Shown: positions 27,551 to 37,319, counted from the first letter of the stretch. The stretch: 64,000 bases of DNA from Dechloromonas denitrificans (GCF_020510685.1 NZ_CP075185.1:2294001-2358000); one strand, 5' to 3'. A program made the numbers and translations. Notes: a model not told the origin generated them from the letters alone.

Positions 27551-28894
27551 TCAAGTCGGCAGATCGACACCCTTGAGCTTGCGGTACATATCGACCGCGT
27601 AGGAATCGGTCATCCCGGCGACGAAGTCGGCCACCTGCAGCAGGCGAATATACGGGTCGGCATCCGGCTCGCCGCCATGACCGAGGAACTGGGCCGGCAG
27701 CAATTTGAGCAACATGCGTTCGCGGGTGGTGAACCGGGCATGCCCTGCCCCGGCCTCGACCGCCTGGGTAAACAGGCCGAGCAGTGCACCCAGCACCTCG
27801 AAACCGGCGGTTTCGATTTCCAGCGCCGGACGGGCCGTGTAGATCGTCTCCTTGGCCAGCTTCAAAACCGCCTGCAAGGGAAAGAAGGCCGGCGACTGGG
27901 TCAGCAATTCGTCATCGAACTCGCCCTTGAGGATGGCATCCTCGTTTTCCAGAAATACTGCAGCGGCACTTTCCAGCAAGCGGCCGATGGCCTTGGCGCG
28001 CAGATATTCGAGCCGCTCCTTCGGATCGTGCAGGCGATCCAGCCGGCCGCCGTTAACCGTATTGCCGGCCAGATCGGCAAGCAACAGTTCGGCATCGCGA
28101 TAGGGCACAAAACCGAGCTTGGCGGCATCTTCCAGATCGACGATCAGATAGCAGGTGTCGTCCGCCACCTCGACCAGAAAGGCCAGCGGATGGCGGCGCC
28201 AGGCGGTGCCGGGAAGGCGTTCGACCAGCCCGGTCGACTGCGCGACGCGCCGAAAAGCCTCGGCATCCTGCTGAAAAAAGCCGAATTTCTTGCTGCTTTT
28301 GCCGTCCAGCTCGGCCTCGAGATGCGACGGCCGCGGATACTTGGTAAACGTGGCGAGCACCGCGCTGGTCAGCTGCAAACCGGGATTGGCCGGGCTTTGC
28401 AGCCGGGTGACGATGCGGAAACCCTGGGCATTGCCCTCGTAACGCTCGAAGTCGGCGCGCTGGGCAGGGGTGAAGGGATGACGATCGAGCAGGCCGGACT
28501 GACGAAACCACTCGCGGATCGCATCCTCGCCGGCATGGCCGAAGGGCGGGTTGCCGATGTCGTGGGCCAGGCAGGCCGCCGCGACAATCGCCCCGAAATC
28601 GCCGGATTCGACATGCTGCAAACCATGCCGGGCAATGATTTCGCGGCCGACCACGGCGCCCAGCGAACGGCCGACGCAGCTTGCTTCCAGGCTGTGCGTC
28701 AGGCGGGTGCGCACGTAATCGCTCTTGGATAGCGGAAAAACCTGCGTCTTGTCCTTCAGGCGCCGAAAGGCCGAGGTGAAGACGATACGGTCGTAGTCCT
28801 GCTGGAAGGCCGTCCGCTCCGGCGTGCCCGGCGCCTTGCCGGCCCCCGGACGATCCGCCGACAGCAGTTTTTCCCAGATTTTTCGTTGGCCCAT
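27551..28894 (-). CDS. dgt: Deoxyguanosinetriphosphate triphosphohydrolase
   Basis: 447 residues from ATG 28894 (MGQRKIWEKLL). HD-domain dNTP triphosphohydrolase that releases triphosphate from dGTP or other dNTPs and so shapes the nucleotide pool. HD metal motif: His in RLTHSLEASCVGR, His-Asp in CLAHDIGNPPFGHAGE, and a later Asp in VEVADDTCYLIVDLED. Family length for the dGTPase type 2 group. Sits downstream of the thioesterase gene with a 35-base gap. Confidence 0.92.
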   Translation of the reverse strand: MGQRKIWEKLLSADRPGAGKAPGTPERTAFQQDYDRIVFTSAFRRLKDKTQVFPLSKSDYVRTRLTHSLEASCVGRSLGAVVGREIIARHGLQHVESGDFGAIVAAACLAHDIGNPPFGHAGEDAIREWFRQSGLLDRHPFTPAQRADFERYEGNAQGFRIVTRLQSPANPGLQLTSAVLATFTKYPRPSHLEAELDGKSSKKFGFFQQDAEAFRRVAQSTGLVERLPGTAWRRHPLAFLVEVADDTCYLIVDLEDAAKLGFVPYRDAELLLADLAGNTVNGGRLDRLHDPKERLEYLRAKAIGRLLESAAAVFLENEDAILKGEFDDELLTQSPAFFPLQAVLKLAKETIYTARPALEIETAGFEVLGALLGLFTQAVEAGAGHARFTTRERMLLKLLPAQFLGHGGEPDADPYIRLLQVADFVAGMTDSYAVDMYRKLKGVDLPT

Positions 28895-28929
28895 GTGGTT
28901 CGAAGTTGGCGACAGGATGGGCTGCGAGT

Positions 28930-29340
28930 TTACTCTGCTTCGAGCATTGCCCGCACGTGATCCGGCAGTGGAACGGACTTTCCGGTCTGCGTATCCATCC
29001 ACACCACCTTGGCCGCACCCTCGGCATACAGGCGCTCGTCGCCCTCGATATACATTTCCACATAAGTCTGCACGCTGGAACGGCCGGGCGGGCCGGTAAA
29101 AGTGCGGACCTCAACACGGCCGGGGTAGCTCATCGGAATCAGGAAGGTGCAGCTGGCATTGATGATGACCGGCCCGGCCCCGCCCGGGCGCACCAGAATA
29201 TTCATCGCCTCGATCCACTCGACGCGTGCCTGCTCCATGTAGCGAAAATAGACCGTATTGTTGACATGGCCGTAAGCATCCATGTCGCCCCAGCGAATGG
29301 GCATCTTGCACACGTGAATAAGTTTCTTTTTCTCTTCCAT
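28930..29340 (-). CDS. Acyl-CoA thioesterase, hot-dog fold (YbgC/4HBT type)
   Basis: 136 residues. Hydrolyses acyl-CoA thioesters. The 4HBT signature is RWGDMDAYGHVNNTVYFRYM, with the catalytic Asp in GDMDAYGHVNN, followed by the long helix EQARVEWIEAM. Substrate is not predictable. It is divergent from the ETF-ubiquinone oxidoreductase gene, a fatty-acid or amino-acid oxidation component, which fits an acyl-CoA role. Confidence 0.9.
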   Translation of the reverse strand: MEEKKKLIHVCKMPIRWGDMDAYGHVNNTVYFRYMEQARVEWIEAMNILVRPGGAGPVIINASCTFLIPMSYPGRVEVRTFTGPPGRSSVQTYVEMYIEGDERLYAEGAAKVVWMDTQTGKSVPLPDHVRAMLEAE

Positions 29341-29431
29341 ATTCCTGAAAAGCGCGAGGGGTTGATCAATGCGTTTCCATACTGTACCGTATTGTCAATA
29401 GCGTCACAATAAATCAAATCGAGGAGACATC

Positions 29432-31078
29432 ATGGAACGCGAAGCCATGGAATTCGACGTCGTCATCGTCGGCGGCGGCCCGGCCGGCCTGGCCTCGGCC
29501 ATTCGGCTGAAACAACTGGCGGCGGAAAAAGGCACGGAGATTGCCGTTTGCCTGATCGAGAAAGGCGCCGAAATCGGCGCCCATATTCTTTCCGGCGCCG
29601 TCATGGACCCGCGCGCCCTGACCGAATTGCTGCCCAACTGGCAGGCCGATGGCGCCCCGCTCAATGCGCCGGTCTCCGAGGACCGCTTCTTCATCCTCTC
29701 CGAAGATGGCGCCACCAGAATACCGAATAGCCTGCTCCCCAAGTGTTTCCATAACGAAGGCAATTACGTCATCTCGCTGGGCAATCTCTGTCGCTGGCTC
29801 GGCGAACAGGCCGAAGCGCTCGGCGTCGAGATTTACCCGGGCTTTGCCGGCTCGGAAGTGCTGTTCGATGAAAACGGCGCGGTCAAGGGCGTCGCGACTG
29901 GTGACATGGGCCGCCTGCGCGACGGTTCCGAAGGTCCGAACTTCCAGTCCGGCATGGAACTGCACGCCAAATACACTTTCTTCGCCGAAGGCTGTCGCGG
30001 CCATCTCGGCAAGCAGCTCGAAGCGCAATTCAATCTGCGCGACGGCGCCGATCCGCAGACTTACGGCATCGGTCTCAAGGAACTCTGGGAAATCAAGCCG
30101 GAAAAACACCAACTGGGTCTGGTCGTCCATAGCGGTGGCTGGCCGATGGCGCCGGACACTTATGGCGGCGGTTTTCTTTACCACCTGGAAAACAACCAGG
30201 TGGCCGTCGGCTTCGTCGTCGGGCTCGGCTACAGCAACCCTCACCTGTCGCCGTTCGAGGAGTTCCAGCGTTTTAAGACGCACGCCAATATCCGCAGCTT
30301 CCTCGAAGGCGGCAAGCGCATCGCCTATGGCGCCCGGGCACTGAGCGCCGGCGGCCTGCAGGCACTGCCCAAGCTGATTTTCCCGGGCGGCGTGCTGGTC
30401 GGCGACGATGCGGGCTTCTTGAATGCGGCGCGTATCAAGGGTTCGCACTGCGCCATCAAGTCCGGCATGCTGGCCGCCGAATCATGCTTTGCCGCGTTGG
30501 CCGACGAACGCCAGCGCGACGAGCTGAGCGCCTATCCGGAAGCGTTCAAGAACAGCTGGCTGCACGAAGAATTACATCAGGCGCGCAACTTCAAGCCCTG
30601 GATGAACAAGGGTCTGAAACTCGGCTCGCTGATGTTCGGTATCGACCAGCTGGTTTTCGGTGGCAAGGCGCCGTGGACCCTGCACAACACGGTCCCCGAC
30701 CATGCCAAGCTGAAGCCGGCCGCCGAATGCACCCCGATCGCCTACCCGAAACCGGACGGCGTGCTCAGTTTCGACCGCTTGTCGTCAGTCTTCCTGTCGA
30801 GCACCAATCACGAGGAAGATCAGCCCTGCCACCTGCAACTGAAGGACGCCGCGATTCCGATCAGCGTCAATCTGGCGCAGTACGATGCGCCCGAACAGCG
30901 CTTCTGCCCGGCCGGCGTTTACGAAATTCTGCGCGACGAGCAAGGCAACAATCCGCGTCTGCAAATTAACGCCCAGAACTGCGTACATTGCAAAACCTGC
31001 GACATCAAGGATCCGACGCAAAATATCAACTGGGTAGTCCCGCAAGGCGGCGAAGGACCAACCTATCCGAACATGTGA
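29432..31078 (+). CDS. Electron transfer flavoprotein-ubiquinone oxidoreductase
   Basis: 548 residues. Passes electrons from ETF, and thus from acyl-CoA dehydrogenases, to quinone at the inner membrane. FAD-binding VVIVGGGPAGLASA near the N-terminus, GDDAGFLNAARIKG in the middle, and a C-terminal [4Fe-4S] domain with cysteines in FCPAGVY, INAQNCVHCKTCDIKDP. GGAGA precedes the start at 29432. An in-frame ATG at 29447 is the alternative. Confidence 0.95.
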   Translation: MEREAMEFDVVIVGGGPAGLASAIRLKQLAAEKGTEIAVCLIEKGAEIGAHILSGAVMDPRALTELLPNWQADGAPLNAPVSEDRFFILSEDGATRIPNSLLPKCFHNEGNYVISLGNLCRWLGEQAEALGVEIYPGFAGSEVLFDENGAVKGVATGDMGRLRDGSEGPNFQSGMELHAKYTFFAEGCRGHLGKQLEAQFNLRDGADPQTYGIGLKELWEIKPEKHQLGLVVHSGGWPMAPDTYGGGFLYHLENNQVAVGFVVGLGYSNPHLSPFEEFQRFKTHANIRSFLEGGKRIAYGARALSAGGLQALPKLIFPGGVLVGDDAGFLNAARIKGSHCAIKSGMLAAESCFAALADERQRDELSAYPEAFKNSWLHEELHQARNFKPWMNKGLKLGSLMFGIDQLVFGGKAPWTLHNTVPDHAKLKPAAECTPIAYPKPDGVLSFDRLSSVFLSSTNHEEDQPCHLQLKDAAIPISVNLAQYDAPEQRFCPAGVYEILRDEQGNNPRLQINAQNCVHCKTCDIKDPTQNINWVVPQGGEGPTYPNM

Positions 31079-31121
31079 TGCTTTATAATTCGGCGGCTAA
31101 ACCCCTAAGGGAGAACAACAC

Positions 31122-31919
31122 ATGGGCTTTCTCGCCAACAAGAAGATTCTGATCACCGGTCTGCTGTCCAAGCATTCCATTGCCTATGGCATTGCCAAGG
31201 CCTGCCATCGCGAAGGGGCCGAACTGGCTTTTTCGTACCAGAACGAGCGCTTTCTCGATCGCATCACCAAATTCGCCGCCGAATTCGACAGCACGCTGGT
31301 TTTCCCGTTGGATGTCGCTAGCGACGAACAAATCACCAGCCTGTTCGCGGAACTCGGCAAGCACTGGGATGGCCTGGACGGCCTGGTGCACGCCATCGCC
31401 TACGCCCCGACCGAAGCCATCGAAGGCGATTTCCTGAATGGCATCTCGCGCGAAGCCTTCCGCATCGCCCACGACATTTCCGCCTACAGCTACCCGGCGC
31501 TGGTCAAGGCCGCCCGTCCGATGATGCAGGGTCGCAAGAGCGCCGCTCTCGCCCTCTCCTACCTCGGCGCCGAGCGCACCATGCCGAACTACAACACCAT
31601 GGGCCTGGCCAAAGCCAGCCTGGAAGCGGCTACCCGCTACCTGGCCTTCTGCCTCGGCCCCGAAGGCATCCGTGCCAACGCCATTTCGGCCGGCCCGATC
31701 AAGACGCTCGCTGCCTCCGGTATCGGCAACTTCGGCAAGCTACTTTCCTACAATTCGCACAATGCTCCGCTGCGTCGCAACGTGAGCATCGATGAAGTCG
31801 GCAACGCCGCTGCCTTCATGCTCTCCGACCTGGCCAGCGGCATCACCGGCGAAATCCTCTACGTCGATGGTGGCATGAATACCACGGCGCTCGGTAACGC
31901 TGACCCGCTACCCGCCTGA
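31122..31919 (+). CDS. fabI: NADH-dependent enoyl-ACP reductase
   Basis: 265 residues. Last reduction of each fatty-acid elongation cycle and target of triclosan. Atypical SDR nucleotide motif ([20 protein letters not shown]), active-site Y-x6-K in [14 protein letters not shown] preceded by [10 protein letters not shown], and the substrate-loop region [20 protein letters not shown] lies at good distance from the ATG. A clear terminator follows. Confidence 0.97.
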   Translation: MGFLANKKILITGLLSKHSIAYGIAKACHREGAELAFSYQNERFLDRITKFAAEFDSTLVFPLDVASDEQITSLFAELGKHWDGLDGLVHAIAYAPTEAIEGDFLNGISREAFRIAHDISAYSYPALVKAARPMMQGRKSAALALSYLGAERTMPNYNTMGLAKASLEAATRYLAFCLGPEGIRANAISAGPIKTLAASGIGNFGKLLSYNSHNAPLRRNVSIDEVGNAAAFMLSDLASGITGEILYVDGGMNTTALGNADPLPA

Positions 31920-31970
31920 TTTTCCAGTCCCCGGAGCATTCCTTCGGGACGCCTCAAGCGGCAAACAAAA

Positions 31971-32001
31971 CGCCGACCTGGTTTGCACCGGTCGGCGTTT
32001 T
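31971..32001 (+). terminator. Intrinsic terminator of fabI
   Basis: CGCCGACC (31971-31978) pairs with GGTCGGCG (31990-31997) followed by a T run. Confidence 0.85.
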
Positions 32002-32024
32002 TCATTGCCGGAAATCTTCCGAAA

Positions 32025-32048
32025 AAACGGGCCGTTGCCGGCCCGTTT
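32025..32048 (-). terminator. Intrinsic terminator of the PpiD-like gene
   Basis: Perfect ten-base arms AAACGGGCCG (32025-32034) and CGGCCCGTTT (32039-32048). Read on the minus strand, the stem is followed by a run of six T, just after the stop at 32055. Confidence 0.85.
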
Positions 32049-32054
32049 CATTGC

Positions 32055-33941
32055 TTACTTTTCCTTGGTTTCCAGTGCGGCCTTGTTGATTTCGACCTTG
32101 TAGCGGCCACGCAGCGCGGCCAGATAAAGCCGGACATCTTCCTGGGCGCCCATCTTGCCGAGTTGATCGAGCATGGCCCGCTGCTTGGCATCGTCAATCT
32201 TCTCGCCGGCATTGACCTTGCTCAGCTTGAACAGGGCATAGCCGGAACCGGGCAATTCGACGCCGGCATAGGCTGGCAGCTTGGCGGCATCCATCCGGAA
32301 AACGGCCGGCACGGCAGCTGGCGGAATCAGGCGTGAATCGATCCGGGAAACGCTTTTGGCAGCGCTCCAGGACAGTTTGTCTTCACCCTTCTTCAAGGCT
32401 TCGAGGCGGGCCTCGCCATCCTTTTTGGCCAGCGCCTGGGCTTCCTGGCGCTTGAGCATGGTCTCGATGGTGCTCTTGACCCCGTCGAAGGGCTGCAGCG
32501 CGGCCGGCTTGTAGTCGATCAGGCGACCTGCAACCAGCGTATTCGCCGCGATCTCGACGGCCTCGGTATTGCGCTTGTTCTTGATCGAATCATCCGAGAA
32601 CAAGGCCGCCAGCAGCTTGGCGTTACCGAGCGGACCATTGGCCGGATTGGCCTGACGAGCCAGCCAGTCGGACTGCTTGACGCTCAGATTGAACTTCTCG
32701 GCCACCGGTTTCAGGCTGTCGGGTTGTTCATATACGGTATTGCTGAATGCTTCGGCTGCTTCGGCGAACTTGCGCGAAGCGGCGGCCTTTTTCAGCTCTT
32801 CCTCGATCTGGCCGCGGACTTCGGACAGCGGCTTTTCCTTGGCGGCATGAATGCCGGTCAGCTTGATGATGTGGAAGCCGAAATCGGATTCGACGACGCC
32901 GGAAATCTCGCCTTCCTTGAGCGCCAGGGTGGCATCTTCAAACGGCTTGACCATCATGCCGTGACCGAAGAAACCAAGATCGCCGCCCTTCGAGGCGGAA
33001 CCCGGGTCATCCGAATTCTTTTTGGCCAGATCGGCGAAATCTGCCGGGTTCTTCCGGACTTCCTTGAGCACTTCCTCGGCCCGGACTTTTGCCTTGTCCT
33101 TGCCGAGCTTTTCCGAGGCAATCAGGATATGGCTGGCGCGCCGCTCTTCGGCCTGCTGGAACTGCGCCTTGTGGCCGTCATACCAGCTCTTGATTTCGGC
33201 TTCGGTAACCGCCAGCTGAGCGCCGATGGTTTCCATCGACAGCACCACATATTCGGCCCTGGCCTGCTCGGGCAGTTCGAACTGCTTGCTGTTCTCGTCG
33301 TAGAACTTGCGGGCCGCACCATCGGCCAGCTTGACCTTGTCGAGATAGCTGTCAAGGCCGAGGCGAAGCTCCATCACTTCGCGCTTTTCCGTCTGCAGCG
33401 CCAGCATGCGGTCGCTGACCGTATGGGCCAGCACGCCGGACTGGCCAATGGCACCGGCCAGTTGCTGCAACGTCAGGTCCTGCCGCAACTGGGCTTCGAA
33501 ACTGGCCGGGGTCATGCCCTGGGCGCGCAGGGCCGCCTCGTAACGTTCGCTGGAGAACTTGCCGTCGATCTTGAATGCGTCGATTGAACCGATCGTCTGG
33601 CGAATGGCATCGTTACCGACGAACAGGCCCTTCTTGTTGGCCTCGATCATCAACAGGCGCTGGTTGACCAGGTCATCGATGATAGCCGTGCGCGCTTCCG
33701 GCGCATCGAGCAATTTTGCATCGAATTGCTCGCCAAGCTGGGTGCGCAGGCGTTCGCTCTGATCGCGCAGTGCCTGCTGGAACTGTTGCTGGGTGATCTT
33801 GACGTCACCGATTTTGGCCACGTCGTCGCCGGAATTCACACCGCCCAGATAGGAATCAACGCCGAAAAATGCAAAGGGCAGGATGATCAGCGCGAGGAAT
33901 ACCTGGACGATTCTTTTACTGTTGCGGACTGCATCGAACAT
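32055..33941 (-). CDS. ppiD: PpiD-like periplasmic foldase (peptidyl-prolyl isomerase)
   Basis: 628 residues. One N-terminal transmembrane helix (about 12-32, [20 protein letters not shown]) anchors a periplasmic chaperone. SurA-type N-terminal helices (about 40-250) are followed by a PPIC/parvulin domain at about 265-360 ([18 protein letters not shown] to [21 protein letters not shown]). PpiD associates with the Sec translocon and helps newly exported proteins fold. Length and order match the family. Confidence 0.93.
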   Translation of the reverse strand: MFDAVRNSKRIVQVFLALIILPFAFFGVDSYLGGVNSGDDVAKIGDVKITQQQFQQALRDQSERLRTQLGEQFDAKLLDAPEARTAIIDDLVNQRLLMIEANKKGLFVGNDAIRQTIGSIDAFKIDGKFSSERYEAALRAQGMTPASFEAQLRQDLTLQQLAGAIGQSGVLAHTVSDRMLALQTEKREVMELRLGLDSYLDKVKLADGAARKFYDENSKQFELPEQARAEYVVLSMETIGAQLAVTEAEIKSWYDGHKAQFQQAEERRASHILIASEKLGKDKAKVRAEEVLKEVRKNPADFADLAKKNSDDPGSASKGGDLGFFGHGMMVKPFEDATLALKEGEISGVVESDFGFHIIKLTGIHAAKEKPLSEVRGQIEEELKKAAASRKFAEAAEAFSNTVYEQPDSLKPVAEKFNLSVKQSDWLARQANPANGPLGNAKLLAALFSDDSIKNKRNTEAVEIAANTLVAGRLIDYKPAALQPFDGVKSTIETMLKRQEAQALAKKDGEARLEALKKGEDKLSWSAAKSVSRIDSRLIPPAAVPAVFRMDAAKLPAYAGVELPGSGYALFKLSKVNAGEKIDDAKQRAMLDQLGKMGAQEDVRLYLAALRGRYKVEINKAALETKEK

Positions 33942-34137
33942 AAGGAGAAAAATCCTTCAGAGTCGTTCAAAAAGGCAAGGCACTGCCTGCCCAAAAAGGG
34001 TGAATGATACCGTAGTTTGGCCTACCCTCATTTGCCGCCGTCAAGCGACCAGCCGTAAAGTCCGATGACGAGACAGCCTGCAAACCTAACTCACACCAAC
34101 TTGCAGCTGCATCGTTCCGCATACTCCGACGAGAGGA

Positions 34138-34530
34138 TCAGCGTCGTTTTCGCCGATCATCGGCAATTCCCCGCCACACCTTCAGTTCAGCCGAAGTCGG
34201 CTCGCCAAATTGGCTGCCGACCGCATTCAGCATGTAGATCACCGCGCGGGCCAGCTCGATGTCGCTCAATGCGGGGTTGGCGCCCATCGGCGGCATTTTG
34301 CGCAGGCCGGCCATGGCTGATGGAACGAGCGTGTCCAGCCCCTGCTCCGCCCGATGCTGCCAAGCCTCATGCTCACCAAAACGGGGTGCATCATGTTTGC
34401 CAGCGCTATGGCAGATGATACAGCTGCCTTGATAAATCTCGGCCCCCGGCCTGTTCTCCTCCGCGGCAGATGCAGACAGGAGGCCTGATAACAGAGCGGC
34501 GATCAATAAGCCCGGTGGTGGCGAAGCCAT
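34138..34530 (-). CDS. Small secreted c-type cytochrome (c5-like)
   Basis: 130 residues. Signal peptide (LLIAALLSGLLSASAA), haem motif CIICH in YQGSCIICHSAGKHDAPRFG, and a probable axial Met in RKMPPMGANPAL. The ISxxEL-type helix (LSDIELARAVIYML) is typical of class I cytochrome c5. Periplasmic electron carrier. It lies after a terminator that follows the two-gene secreted-protein unit upstream, so it is only partly co-expressed with them. Confidence 0.88.
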   Translation of the reverse strand: MASPPPGLLIAALLSGLLSASAAEENRPGAEIYQGSCIICHSAGKHDAPRFGEHEAWQHRAEQGLDTLVPSAMAGLRKMPPMGANPALSDIELARAVIYMLNAVGSQFGEPTSAELKVWRGIADDRRKRR

Positions 34531-34558
34531 CTTTTACTCGATTCACCAAACAACAAAA

Positions 34559-34598
34559 GGCCCGCTGTACCAGCAGATGAATGCCAGCACAGCAGGCC
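34559..34598 (-). terminator. Intrinsic terminator after the DUF6152 operon
   Basis: Arms GGCCCGCTGT (34559-34568) and ACAGCAGGCC (34589-34598) with one mismatch. On the minus strand the stem is followed by TTTTGTTGTTT. It sits between the secreted-protein gene and the cytochrome gene. Confidence 0.7.
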
Positions 34599-34636
34599 GA
34601 GCCTCTTCCCGTTCCGGAGGTCAGCGCAGGTTCAGA

Positions 34637-35584
34637 TCAACGGACGCCGCCATTGCCGTGGCCGCCGTTGTTCTCGGTACATATCTGCTCGTAGCGTTCC
34701 AGAATCTTCTCCTTGCCGGCATGCTTGGCCGGGAAGAGGATGTTGTTCCAGTTGTCGTGAGCGAAGTTCTCGACCCGGCGGATGGGAATGGTGATGGTGA
34801 ACGGACGGGTGAATACCGTCGGATCATCGTAGGTCGCGTGGTAGAGGAATTTCTGCCGATCGCTGTCGAAGACGTAGCGCTCGGTGATCTTGGCGTTTTC
34901 GCTGAAGAATTCGCCGGACCGCCCGAAACGTCCTTTGCCGTTGTTGTTGGCGACATCGACGACCAGCGTGTTGCCTTCCCAGTGACCGCGTGAGTCGCCA
35001 TTCCACAGCTTGACCTTCTGATGCAGATGCGGCTTGTTGTCGAGATGGATCACCCGTGTCCCGGAGTCGAACAGGAAAACAACGTAATCCTTGTACTGGC
35101 GGATATCGAAGCCATGCCACATGAAGGACTTGGACGGACCGGCCGGGGCGCAACGGGCCAGCGGCTCGATATATTCCGGCTTGGTCGGATCGAGCAGATG
35201 CTTGGCGAACTCATCGGCCTTTTCCCTTGCCCAGGGCTGGAATGGCACCTTGCCGTCGGCCGGATCGCTGATCCGGCTCGGCGCTCTGACCACCTGCCTG
35301 GCAGGGGCTTCCCCTTCGCGGCGATTTCGCTCGGTGTAGGAACCAGACTGGGTCAGATCGGAGTGGTTGCCGATGGTATTCGACCAGGCACCCTGCACAT
35401 CGGGCTGTCCGTCAGGCAGGTGCGGGCCTTTCCACTTGCCCTCGTCGACCTTGAAAACGGTTTTTTCACGCTGGAACTTGGGCAACGGCTCCTCGGCAGC
35501 GCTGGCCACAACTGGCGCGGCGATGAAGAGTGCGGCGACCAGCGCAGGAATCCGCAAACTCCGGAAATTAACGATAGTGTTCAT
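34637..35584 (-). CDS. Secreted protein, WEGxTLVVDV family, paralogue 1
   Basis: 315 residues from ATG 35584 (MNTIVNFRSLR), with AGGTGAG upstream. Sec signal peptide ending near ASAAEEPLP. The C-terminal half carries NGDSRGHWEGNTLVVDVAN, ITERYVFDSDRQKFLYHAT and DPTVFTRPFTITIPI, which align with the same parts of the next gene upstream, so the two are paralogues. An N-terminal part has DVQGAWSNTIGNHSDL. Such proteins occur beside TonB receptors and DUF6152 proteins in many environmental bacteria, with no known activity. Likely periplasmic. Confidence 0.75.
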   Translation of the reverse strand: MNTIVNFRSLRIPALVAALFIAAPVVASAAEEPLPKFQREKTVFKVDEGKWKGPHLPDGQPDVQGAWSNTIGNHSDLTQSGSYTERNRREGEAPARQVVRAPSRISDPADGKVPFQPWAREKADEFAKHLLDPTKPEYIEPLARCAPAGPSKSFMWHGFDIRQYKDYVVFLFDSGTRVIHLDNKPHLHQKVKLWNGDSRGHWEGNTLVVDVANNNGKGRFGRSGEFFSENAKITERYVFDSDRQKFLYHATYDDPTVFTRPFTITIPIRRVENFAHDNWNNILFPAKHAGKEKILERYEQICTENNGGHGNGGVR

Positions 35585-35616
35585 AAGTTTCTCACCTGTT
35601 CGATAGTTCGCAGCCG

Positions 35617-36489
35617 TCATTGCTCGACAGGCACCGGATAGTATTTGTCGTAATCGAGCGTGAAGCAGTAGTTCTCGACCAGTTGGAAGTTCTTCTCGCG
35701 ATGGCGATGCAGGATCACGGAGATATCCCAGGGACGACTGAATACGTTCTTGTCTTCGATGGTGGCCTTGTACTCGACAGTATTGGGATCGAGGTACTTC
35801 CAGCGTTCGACCACATGCAGCGCATCGCTGTGGTAGTTGCCGGCGCGGTCGAGCCAGGTTTGGTCATTGAAATGCTTGACGTCCACAACCAGCGTATCGC
35901 CTTCCCACTTGCCGCGTGAGTCGCCCAGCCACCAGTCGTTCGGGTCAGCCGGATGCTCGGTGTTGTTGGTATGCACGGTGCGCACCGAATGGCCGAACTG
36001 ATGATGGATGGTCAGATCGCGGGCCCGCTGGAAGATCTGGAATGGCTCCGGGTAATAGACGCTGCGCGGCACGCTGAGCGTGTAGCACTTGTTGCGTGGA
36101 TCGGCGCGTTCCCGCTCGGCGAAGTTTTTTTTCTTCTGCTCAAGTGCGTTCGGCAGATAGGGAATCTCGCCGCCCTCAACGACGCCCGGTCCGGACGGCA
36201 CGGGTTGCGTTCCATCACGGCGTGCCGAATGGGGTTCGAGGTCGTAGTCGGCGGCACTGGTCGTCTGCCAGATGCCGGAAAAGTCCGGCTTGCCATTGGC
36301 GAGACGTGGGATCTTGCCCGATGGCGCAGCAAATGCCTCACCACCGCTGACCACGGACAGGGCGGAAAGACTCGCCACCAAGGCCACGGCCAAGAAGTAT
36401 TTCGACCATCCGGTACGGCATTTCCGGTCGCAATTAGTTAAAAGGCCGCTGGCGGCCTGGTGCTTTGTATTCAAGGGATTGTTCTCCAC
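35617..36489 (-). CDS. Secreted protein, WEGxTLVVDV family, paralogue 2
   Basis: 290 residues. A polar N-terminus is followed by a hydrophobic signal segment (YFLAVALVASLSALSVVSGGEAFAA); the long n-region suggests that a later start is possible. Then KPDFSGIWQTTSAADYDLEP, and the shared block LGDSRGKWEGDTLVVDVKHF, VVERWKYLDPNTVEYKATIED, NVFSRPWDISVIL. Four conserved aromatic/acidic blocks match paralogue 1. Precedes it by 32 bases in the same operon. Function unknown. Confidence 0.75.
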   Translation of the reverse strand: MENNPLNTKHQAASGLLTNCDRKCRTGWSKYFLAVALVASLSALSVVSGGEAFAAPSGKIPRLANGKPDFSGIWQTTSAADYDLEPHSARRDGTQPVPSGPGVVEGGEIPYLPNALEQKKKNFAERERADPRNKCYTLSVPRSVYYPEPFQIFQRARDLTIHHQFGHSVRTVHTNNTEHPADPNDWWLGDSRGKWEGDTLVVDVKHFNDQTWLDRAGNYHSDALHVVERWKYLDPNTVEYKATIEDKNVFSRPWDISVILHRHREKNFQLVENYCFTLDYDKYYPVPVEQ

Positions 36490-36519
36490 GGGATCCTGTG
36501 ATCAACGGTCAAATGCGTA

Positions 36520-36933
36520 TCAGGTGCCCGCCGGGGCCGGCGCATCCTGAGCGCCACCGGTCTTGAACACCTTGCCGTCAGCCGTCTTGATCGTCACCGC
36601 GTAGGCATACGGTTTGCCACTCTTCGAACGGAAGCCGTTGACCGTCACTTCGACGCCCGGCTGCAGGACGCTCTTATCCAGACCGCGTTGCTGCAGGGCA
36701 TACGGCGAACCGAATTCAAAGCCCCAATTGGTTACCGTTCCATCGGCATTTTTGACGTCGACATACAGCCAGCTGTGCGGATTAACCCACTGCCCCTTGG
36801 TAACGTTACCCTTGATTTCAACCGGCGCCTCGCCGTCGAATTCGGCGGCAAAGGCATGATGGGCATAAACCGCCGAACTACCGGCAAACAGGCCCGCGCC
36901 AATCATTGCGAGAATGCCAAGTTGTTTTTTCAT
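36520..36933 (-). CDS. DUF6152 family secreted protein
   Basis: 137 residues from ATG 36933 (MKKQLGILAMIGAGLFAG), a clear Sec signal peptide. The mature protein opens with the family motif AHHAFAAEFD and continues as a small beta-barrel-like domain (EIKGNVTKGQWVNPHSWLYV, GVEVTVNGFRSKSGKPYA). The conserved His pair next to the cleavage site may bind metal (inference). First gene of a three-gene unit with the two WEGxTLVVDV proteins, and the gene nearest to the sigma-54 promoter candidate. Confidence 0.8.
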   Translation of the reverse strand: MKKQLGILAMIGAGLFAGSSAVYAHHAFAAEFDGEAPVEIKGNVTKGQWVNPHSWLYVDVKNADGTVTNWGFEFGSPYALQQRGLDKSVLQPGVEVTVNGFRSKSGKPYAYAVTIKTADGKVFKTGGAQDAPAPAGT

Positions 36934-37047
36934 GATGTTTCTCCAAGTCAAAAAATGATCGATGTACATTGCTGCGATTCCAGTACCGGTTGTTGACGGA
37001 TCAATCAGGCCCGTCGCTCGTTGCCGCAGCAAGCTGCCACCTTCATC

Positions 37048-37062
37048 GCAAGGCGTGTGCCA
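37048..37062 (-). promoter_or_regulatory. Sigma-54 promoter candidate of the DUF6152 operon
   Basis: Minus strand TGGCACACGCCTTGC: GG and GC exactly ten bases apart, with TGGCAC and TTGC complete, as in the -24/-12 consensus. The predicted transcript start is near 37036, about 100 bases before the gene. Confidence 0.75.
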
Positions 37063-37090
37063 CGCTGAAGCGCCGTCCGCTCCTCGTCGA

Positions 37091-37128
37091 AAAAAACATT
37101 TAACAATATGAATTTATTGATGTTTTTT
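37091..37128. promoter_or_regulatory. Inverted repeat upstream of the sigma-54 promoter, possible activator site
   Basis: AAAAAACAT (37091-37099) and ATGTTTTTT (37120-37128) are perfect inverted copies, with CAATA/TATTG as inner arms. The element lies about 55-90 bases upstream of the predicted start, near where enhancer-binding proteins bind. Confidence 0.5.
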
Positions 37129-37284
37129 AGAAATTCTCCACAACGGAAGCTGCCCGGGCCAATTCTTCAAAGAAATTCCAAAGCAATAACTGATGCGGAC
37201 GCAGCAGCCCGGCGAGCCGGGTGCTTCTCCCGAAACACCGGCAATTCCGGGAACCAGCAGAAAATTGCCGGCACCAGGCCAAAA

Positions 37285-37319
37285 AAAGCCCCGCACACCG
37301 GTGAAGGTGACGGGGCTTT
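37285..37319 (-). terminator. Intrinsic terminator of the cytochrome c' operon
   Basis: AAAGCCCC (37285-37292) pairs with GGGGCTTT (37312-37319). On the minus strand the right arm is followed by seven T. Lies 27 bases after the cytochrome c' stop. Confidence 0.85.

Noticed and set aside
36798..36809. Palindrome GGTAACGTTACC resembling the one before the TonB receptor
   Set aside because: It lies within the DUF6152 coding sequence with no promoter nearby; coincidence is the simpler reading.
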